Shown piece by piece: positions 57,966-64,000 of a stretch of DNA of 64,000 bases (position 1 is the first letter of the stretch; every line of letters begins with the position of its first letter). Below the pieces are notes generated by a model. That model was not told the origin of the DNA. It saw only the letters and a list, made by a program, of their open reading frames with translations, and did not search any database. A program made the translations under genes and the position numbers. This DNA is from Stomorhina lunata. Lineage: Eukaryota > Arthropoda > Insecta > Diptera > Rhiniidae. The stretch lies in contig OW121743.1 in NCBI GenBank assembly GCA_933228675.1, positions 84,282,938-84,346,937 of the forward strand. Reading direction: 5' to 3'.

Positions 57966-59154
57966 TAAAAAAACATTAACAAACATTGGTCTTGTTGACA
58001 ATAAAATGAAAATTAGCAAACATTTTTCATATGAAAATTTAAAAATAGTAAGTGAAATAACTACTCACTTCATTTACTTTTTTGTTAACAAAATCACTAT
58101 TTATAAATGGATTTTCAGAAAATGAGGTTTATTTTATTTCAAACATTTACAATTTTTTGATCGCATCTTACTACTGTGCATTAATAGTACCCATTTCCTA
58201 TACATAAAGACTACCCCCATAAAAACCGGTCGTTTTTTTTTAACTCTACGACTTTAAGATAAAAAACGACAAATAACAATATTGACAAAAAATAGCCATA
58301 AAAAATGTTTAAAGATTTATTAAAATTAATTTAATCAAATTGTTAAAACTGGTCCTAAGCAAATTCAAGTTTTTTTTTTGGCAAAATAATTATTTCCCAG
58401 AAAATGAGCGATAGCAACAGCTAAAGATCCGCACAACATGACCTCCAACCTAATTTTGAAGATATTTTATTTTTTTTATTGGCAAAAGATTAAAACGTAA
58501 TAAGAAAACCAACATTAATATGTAAAAATTATGTAAATTTAATTAAAAATGTGTTAAATTCATTATTAAAAATATTAAAAGAAATAGAAGTGTTTGAAAA
58601 ATAAAACAAATTAAAATCTATCATATCTAGGGGTAAATAAAAAAGGTTACAAAATTAAGCAACAACAAAAGTGTTGGAAATAAAGAAAAGATGAAATTGG
58701 TTTTGTGTTTCTGTTCAGATTTAGACGCCATAATTCGTATTTATTCTGTCTAGCAAATCAGACATAATACGTAGCTTTCGCTTTCTAGATATGACCTATT
58801 GTTTTTATCATATTTTAGGAACGAGTTGTTCTATTTTGTAAATTAAATTAAATTTAAGTCGCATTTTTTTTATATATTTAACTTCTGAGTTATTTGCATT
58901 TAAATTTTTTATTTTAAAAAATTTACAAACAAAACTAAGATAAAATAAACCTACCATTTTTATTAAAACATGATTTTAAAATTTCAAATATTGCTAACAA
59001 AAAATAGCTTTATTTTCTAAAAATCCATAAATAAATGGTAATTTTATTAACAATAAAGTTAATGAATTTTGCATTAAAGATTTTTTCTTCACTAAATCTT
59101 ACATGTTTTTTTTTAATTCTAAAAGAATCTTTTTGTTTATTTTGAGAAAATTCT
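57966..59154. other. AT-rich DNA, no gene recognised
   Basis: No array, element end or coding frame is evident. Confidence 0.3.
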
Positions 59155-61270
59155 ATATCTTTGAATAAAAATTTTATATCGAAAATTTTTCTATTAAAAT
59201 ATTAAATTTTATAGAAAAAATTTCTACACAAAATTTTTCTATATAAATTTTATTCCAAAAATTATATGCCATAAATATTTTTATAAAAATTTTTTGCCAA
59301 AATTTTTCTATAAAAATATGATATCGAAAATTTTTCTATTAAAATTTTATATCGAAAATTTTTGTAGAAAATTTTTTTTTCAAAAATTTTTCTATACAAA
59401 TTTTTTATGCAAAAATTTTCTATAAAAATTGTTATAGAAACATTTTCTATATGAAATTTTCTGTATAAAATTTTTGTAGAAAGATTTCTATAAACATTTT
59501 TTATAAATAAAATTTTTATAGAAAAATTGAATATAAAATTTTTTTTTATAAAAATTTTATAAAGAAAATTTTTCATAAATTTTTATTTTTATATAGAAAA
59601 TTTTTCTATAGAGAATTTTTCTATAAAAATTTTATATGGAAAATTTTTCTATAAAAATTTTATATAGAAAATTTTTCTATAAAAATTTTATATAGAAAAT
59701 TTTTCTATAGAAAATCTTTCTATAAAAATTTTATATAGAAAATTTTCCTATAAAAATTTTATATAGAAAATTTTTCTATAAAAATTTTATATAGAAAATT
59801 TTTCTATAAAAATTTTATATAGAAAATTTTTCTATAAAAATTTTATATAGAAAATTTTTCTATAAAAATTTTATATAGAAAATTTTTCTGTAAAGAAAAT
59901 TTTATAAAAAAAATTTTTCTGTAAAGAAAATTTTTCTATAAAAATGTATAGAAAATTTTTCTATAAAAATTTTGGATCAAAAATTTTTCTAAAGAAAATT
60001 TTGCTACAAAAATTTTATAAAGAAAATTGTTTATTAAAATTTTATAAAGAAAATTTTTCTATAAAACTTTTTATCTTAAACATTTTTCTATAAAAAATTC
60101 ATATAGGAAATTATTTTATAAAAATGTTAAATAGAATATTTTTCTATCGAAGATTTTTTTCTATGAAAATTTTATATAGAAAATTTTTCTATAAAAATGT
60201 ATTGTCCAAAATTTTTTTATAAAATTTTATATGAAAATTTTCTATTTGCAACAAAAAATTTATATCAAAAAAAATGTTTTTCCATACAAATTTTACATTA
60301 AAAGTTTTTCTAAAAAAAATTGATATAGAAAATTGTTTTATAAAAATTTTAAATAGCACATTTTCTATGGAAGATTTTTTTCTATAAAAATTTTGTATTG
60401 AAAATTGTTCCATAAAAGTTTTATTTAGAAAATGTTTCTATAAAAATTTTATACAAAATTTTTCTATAAAAATTTTATATAGAAAATTTGATATAGAAAA
60501 ATTTTCTATAGAAATGTGTCCTATAAAAATTTTATATAAAAAATGTAAAAATTTGTAATGTAATGTAATCTATTAAAATTTATTGTAAAAAATTTTTTTA
60601 AAAAATTTTTTTAAAAAAATTTTTCTATAAACATTTAATATTGAAAAGTTTACTACAAAAATTTTATATCGAAATTTTTTGCATAAAACTTTTAAATCGA
60701 ATATTTTTCTATAAAAATTTGATGTCAAAAATTTTTTTTGTTATAAAAAATTTGCCAATACAAATTTATTCTCCAAAATTTGTTTGTAAAAATTTTATAT
60801 TTAAAATATTTTCTTAAAAATTGTATATCGAAAAGTTTGCACACAAAAATTTTATATCCAAAATTTTTCTGTAAAAATTTTATATCCAAAATTTTTCTGT
60901 AAAAATTTTATATCAAAAAATTTTTTATACAAAATTTTATTTCCAAATTATTTTATAAAAATTTTATATCTAAATTTTTGCCATAAAATTTTTACACCGA
61001 AATTTTTAGCATACAAATTTTATATCGAAAATTTTCCTTTAAAATTTCTTTATTAAACATTTTTCGTTTAAAATTTATAATCAAAGATGTTTCTTTTAAA
61101 ATTTTTCCCCCCAATTTTTTTTTTTTTCAATTTTATATTGAAATTTTTGCCAATTCTCTTTTATATAAAAAATTTTAACATTTTTTAAAAATTTACAAAA
61201 ATTTTTCTGTATTTTTTATACAGAAATATTTTTATCGAAAATTTGTCTTTGAAAATTTTATATTAAAAAT
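59155..61270. repeat. 29-bp minisatellite array D
   Basis: Units built on TCTATAAAAATTTTATATAG followed by AAAATTTTT, period 29 bp, very regular from about 59630 to 59890 and progressively degenerate to both sides (to about 61260). It shares the TATAGAAAATTTTT core with arrays B and C. Frames such as 59262-59576 and 60189-60413 are repeat-derived. Confidence 0.9.
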
Positions 61271-61480
61271 TATGGATAAACATACATTTGGCATTATATT
61301 CAGATTTAGGAGTGTTTTTGTAATTTTCAAATGCATTTAAGAGGCTTTTGTCCTAAAAGTATGCTACACATATGTTTCCGAAATATCTTACATTTCGTTT
61401 AAGATTGAATGCTGCGATTTGGCCCTTTTGGTTAAGCCCTTTTTGAGATATGGGGAACAAATTAAGGCAATCTCTTCAAA
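61271..61480 (+). repeat. Dispersed repeat module
   Basis: TATGCTACACATATGTTTCCGAAATATCTTACATTTCG and GAATGCTGCGATTTGGC (61407-61423) correspond, in reverse, to 255-375 at the left end of the window. The two copies lie about 61 kb apart and in opposite orientation. The element they come from is not recognised. Confidence 0.6.
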
Positions 61481-62984
61481 AATCTGAAATTATATTAAAA
61501 ATTAAAAAAAGTAAATCGATGAAAAAAATTAAAATTTCTGATGTTTTTGTAACACTTGAAAACAAAATAGTTTAAATTAAATGTAATTTTGGCTGCGGAC
61601 TAGAGTAATTTTTAACTTTAGAGTATTATAAGCTTTTAACATTTAATAAACACTTATCCACTTGGCCTCGTTTATCTCAACTCAAAAAATACGGCTAATT
61701 AAAATTTTAAATTAAAAGGCAAAAATAATCCGAAAAAAAACCCGACATCCCAGCTTAAAGCACTTCATGGTCAATGTCTGAAACTGACAAGTAAAGAAAT
61801 TATTTTTGTTTGCAAAAAAAAACTGATAACTACAAATTAACATCATGTGGTTAAACACAAAAAATCAGCCCAAAAAACTTAACATACGGTTAAAATACAA
61901 AACATAAAATTAAATCCAAAAATCGGAAAAAAATATTTTTGTAAAAAAAATATATTTATGCAATCGTTAAGTAAATCTTCAAAATTCTTCATGATGCTAC
62001 AAGTATTTCGATATGCACTTTAATATTTTAATATTTTTCTTGTATATTCTGTTTATTTCTCTCGTTTATTGACTGCGCTTTTTCGTCAGTGCTACCCCTC
62101 CTTAAGTAAATTTCAGAAAAGTAAAAACTGGTTAATATTTATTTAAAGTTGTTTTTTTTTGTGGTACTCCAGCCACTTTCTTTGTCATGGATCTTTGGAT
62201 GCTGTTGCTTCTGCTTTTGCTGCTGGATGACTGTCTGTGTGTCTGTCTGTTTCTCGGTTATCAATGATAAAACGTCTGTTGATGGCTTTCAAAATTCCAC
62301 TTTTCTTTTCTTTTGAGTTTTTTACTCGTATTACGTTATAATATTAATGATCATCAAAATTGATTATGTAAAGACTAAGTTTAATTTACTCGTAATATTA
62401 CAACAGAATTTGAATTTAAAATTGTGAGGGAATCAATAATGTGTGACATTGATAAGAAGTTACGTCACTCTTAAAAATTTTACCTTAAAATTAATTTTAA
62501 ACAATTTATGAAACAACAAGTAAGAGCTTTAAATTTATAAATTTTCCTAAAAGAACAAAAAGCTTACGTAAAATAATGAACAATTTCGAAATAATTTCTT
62601 ATACTACAGTTAGTAATTGTTATTGTAACAATAGTTTTTGCAATATCGATTCCGCGGCAATATCGGAAAACTTAGAATACCGACCAAGAATTGATATATC
62701 TGCTTATGAACTGATACTACATTTATTAGCATTTACATGGCTTAAGTGATATTTAAGGGATTCTGGGTGGTAAAAATTATTTGGGACCGATGGTCAAATG
62801 TTGACCGACTATAATAAAATTTTGTATATTGGCCTGTCTTTATTAAAACTCCAATCAAGAACTAAAGATGTTGCACTTACATACATGGATTCGCCAGATG
62901 GTCGTTTTGAAAAATCCCATAAAAAGATAGTATAGCGCTTTTACTCTAATTCGGAAACAACTAATGGAGACGATTATCCAATGA
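61481..62984. other. AT-rich DNA with short simple repeats
   Basis: 62185-62255 is GC-richer, with GATGCTGTTGCTTCTGCTTT and CTGTCTGTGTGTCTGTCTGT tracts. It may be an untranslated exon or just a microsatellite. Around 62775-62810 the phrase GTCAAATGTTGACCGACTATAA resembles a helentron 3' end, but the element is otherwise unrecognisable. Confidence 0.3.
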
Positions 62985-63561
62985 GAGAAAGCTAAGACAC
63001 ACACATGAACTGTATGGTTGTTTGTGCGTTTATGTGTTTTTCATTGTTTGTTATCCAAATATGTCCACTGCACACAGTGAGCGACACTGTTTGGAAGGAC
63101 GTTATACGGGGCTGCCCGCTGGGCTCTATATGTAATCCATTTATATGGAACCTCATAAAGGATCCACTGTTGGCTCGTCTCGGACAAACTAGCAAGCTGT
63201 ATGCCTACGCTGATGGCTTGATCATTCTGATCGAAGTTTAATCTCGTATTTAACTGGAGAGGAGAGGAGGGCAGGATATGCAAATGGTAAATAAGTGGGT
63301 GTCAAGGTTGCCCTTAACAAAATCACGATAATGCTGCTTAAATGCAGGTTATAGCGCTCTCGTCCCTTAAATATTCGTATTAGTCTCAGATTTGTCACTG
63401 AGTTCAAATATCCATGAATACCGATGGGCGATGGAATGAGCTTTACACCTCATCTTTCTCGTATAAAGGACAAGTTAAGTGCCATCTCGGGTATGGACTG
63501 GCTGATTCTTAGAAGCGATTGGGATCTTAGCAGATGTGCTGTACGTACCGTATATGGCTGA
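62985..63561 (+). pseudogene. R1-clade LINE reverse transcriptase fragment
   Basis: This is part of a non-LTR retrotransposon polymerase that would copy its RNA at the target site. The frame to 63241 contains VWKDVIRGCPLGSICNPFIW and LLARLGQTSKLYAYADGLII. The conserved GCPQGS is changed to GCPLGS, and the catalytic YADD is changed to YADG, so the second active-site Asp is lost. After a frame change the next part (63298-63561) gives GVKVALNKITIMLLK, a stop, RFVTEFKY, a stop, MSFTPHLSRIKDKLS and LRSDWDLSRCAVRTVYG, the typical thumb-side sequence of R1-like elements. Upstream RT motifs and the endonuclease are absent. It is dead in at least four ways. Confidence 0.8.
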
Positions 63562-64000
63562 AAACTATAAATATGATGACTTAGTATGCAAAGTACCAAT
63601 AATAAGGCGGGTTGGGATTTAATTAGGGCAATACAAGACGCTCAAACGTATAGGAGGTTGGGGCAATTTGTCCGTGAAGTATTAAGTAGGAGATAACGGA
63701 GACAAGTGAAGTGGAGGTGGCCTTTCACAACTATTTGCAAATATCGCCGAAAGTGTTTGCTCTTCATTGAATGATTCGTCTCTGCGGATGGCTGTTGTTT
63801 TTGTTGTTGTTTCTTGTCATAGCTATACAAATCGTACAGTGCGATCTCTGAGAAAGCTTGATATTAGATCAATATAAGCTATAAATGACACCAAGGCAAC
63901 AACTCTTTTAAAAAACTAGAGGGTTATCCATTTTGCGGTTTATTTTTTATTATAATTTTCAGCGGAACGAGCAAAAAACTTTCTTTAACAACTTAGTTTG
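63562..64000. other. Region after the LINE fragment
   Basis: Composition is less AT-rich than the window average up to about 63800, and one plus frame (DLIRAIQDAQTYRRLGQFVR, near 63617-63677) could be further decayed LINE sequence. A TTGTTTTTGTTGTTGTTT tract follows at 63793-63811. No gene can be supported. Confidence 0.35.

Noticed and set aside
62185..62265. Short Leu-rich ORF (ATG near 62189)
   Set aside because: It is the translation of CTG/CTT and GTCT microsatellite tracts and ends after about 26 codons.

Overview
The window looks like AT-rich, repeat-dominated nuclear DNA of a fly, probably a calyptrate (blowfly or house-fly relative). The grounds are mobile elements that resemble known insect families: a PIF/Harbinger copy, a mariner-like transposase, an R1-type LINE and several DINE-1/helentron-like elements. 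The sequence also has fly-style short introns and donor/acceptor signals, and it has no bacterial gene organisation. The exact species cannot be told from the sequence. No intact housekeeping gene is visible.

Layout. 0-3 kb: a small 144-bp tandem repeat, a broken PIF/Harbinger element, a broken mariner-like transposase and the 3' end of a helentron. 3-6.8 kb: AT-rich DNA with a degenerate TAGTA-type simple repeat. 6.8-16.5 kb: a mosaic in which five copies of a ~0.6-0.7 kb module (called U here) alternate with arrays of a 31-bp minisatellite, with several orientation flips. A run of exactly 200 N (16538-16737) separates this from about 50 copies of an 88-bp satellite (to 21.2 kb) that shows higher-order structure. 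22.0-24.1 kb: a ~310-bp tandem repeat next to a reverse-strand helentron. 26.6-27.8 kb: two more helentron-like elements. 29.3-30.2 kb: a candidate element with inverted ends that carries a tRNA-like sequence and a short ORF. 31.5-34.5 kb: a 30-bp minisatellite. 35.6-36.0 kb: a MITE with perfect 13-bp inverted ends. 36.2-36.8 kb: a very uniform 12-bp satellite, followed by another ~30-bp array. 40.3-41.2 kb: two helentrons joined head to tail. 44.6-46.6, 48.5-52.6 and 53.8-56.0 kb: more 31-bp arrays, one carrying a ~1.95-kb tandem duplication. 59.2-61.3 kb: a 29-bp array. 63.0-63.6 kb: a broken R1-type reverse transcriptase.

The best host-gene candidate is a two-exon gene for a very small secreted peptide. 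Exon 1 (53383-53440) encodes a signal peptide and ends at a GTAAGT donor. Exon 2 (56274-56326) follows a strong acceptor and restores an Ala-Ser-Ala/Gln cleavage site. Its 2.8-kb intron is mostly the 31-bp minisatellite. A short coding-like island just upstream (about 53.09-53.25 kb) may belong to a neighbouring gene.

The main theme is satellite biology. Four related AT-rich minisatellites (29, 30 and 31 bp) share a TATA(G/A)AAAATTTT core and make up roughly a third of the window. The 31-bp form contains the GAAAATTTTC decamer with A-tracts spaced at nearly helical intervals, so it is expected to be intrinsically curved. I did not find a new defence or biosynthetic system. The most notable items are the U-module/minisatellite mosaic, the higher-order 88-bp satellite, the tandem helentrons and the peptide gene.
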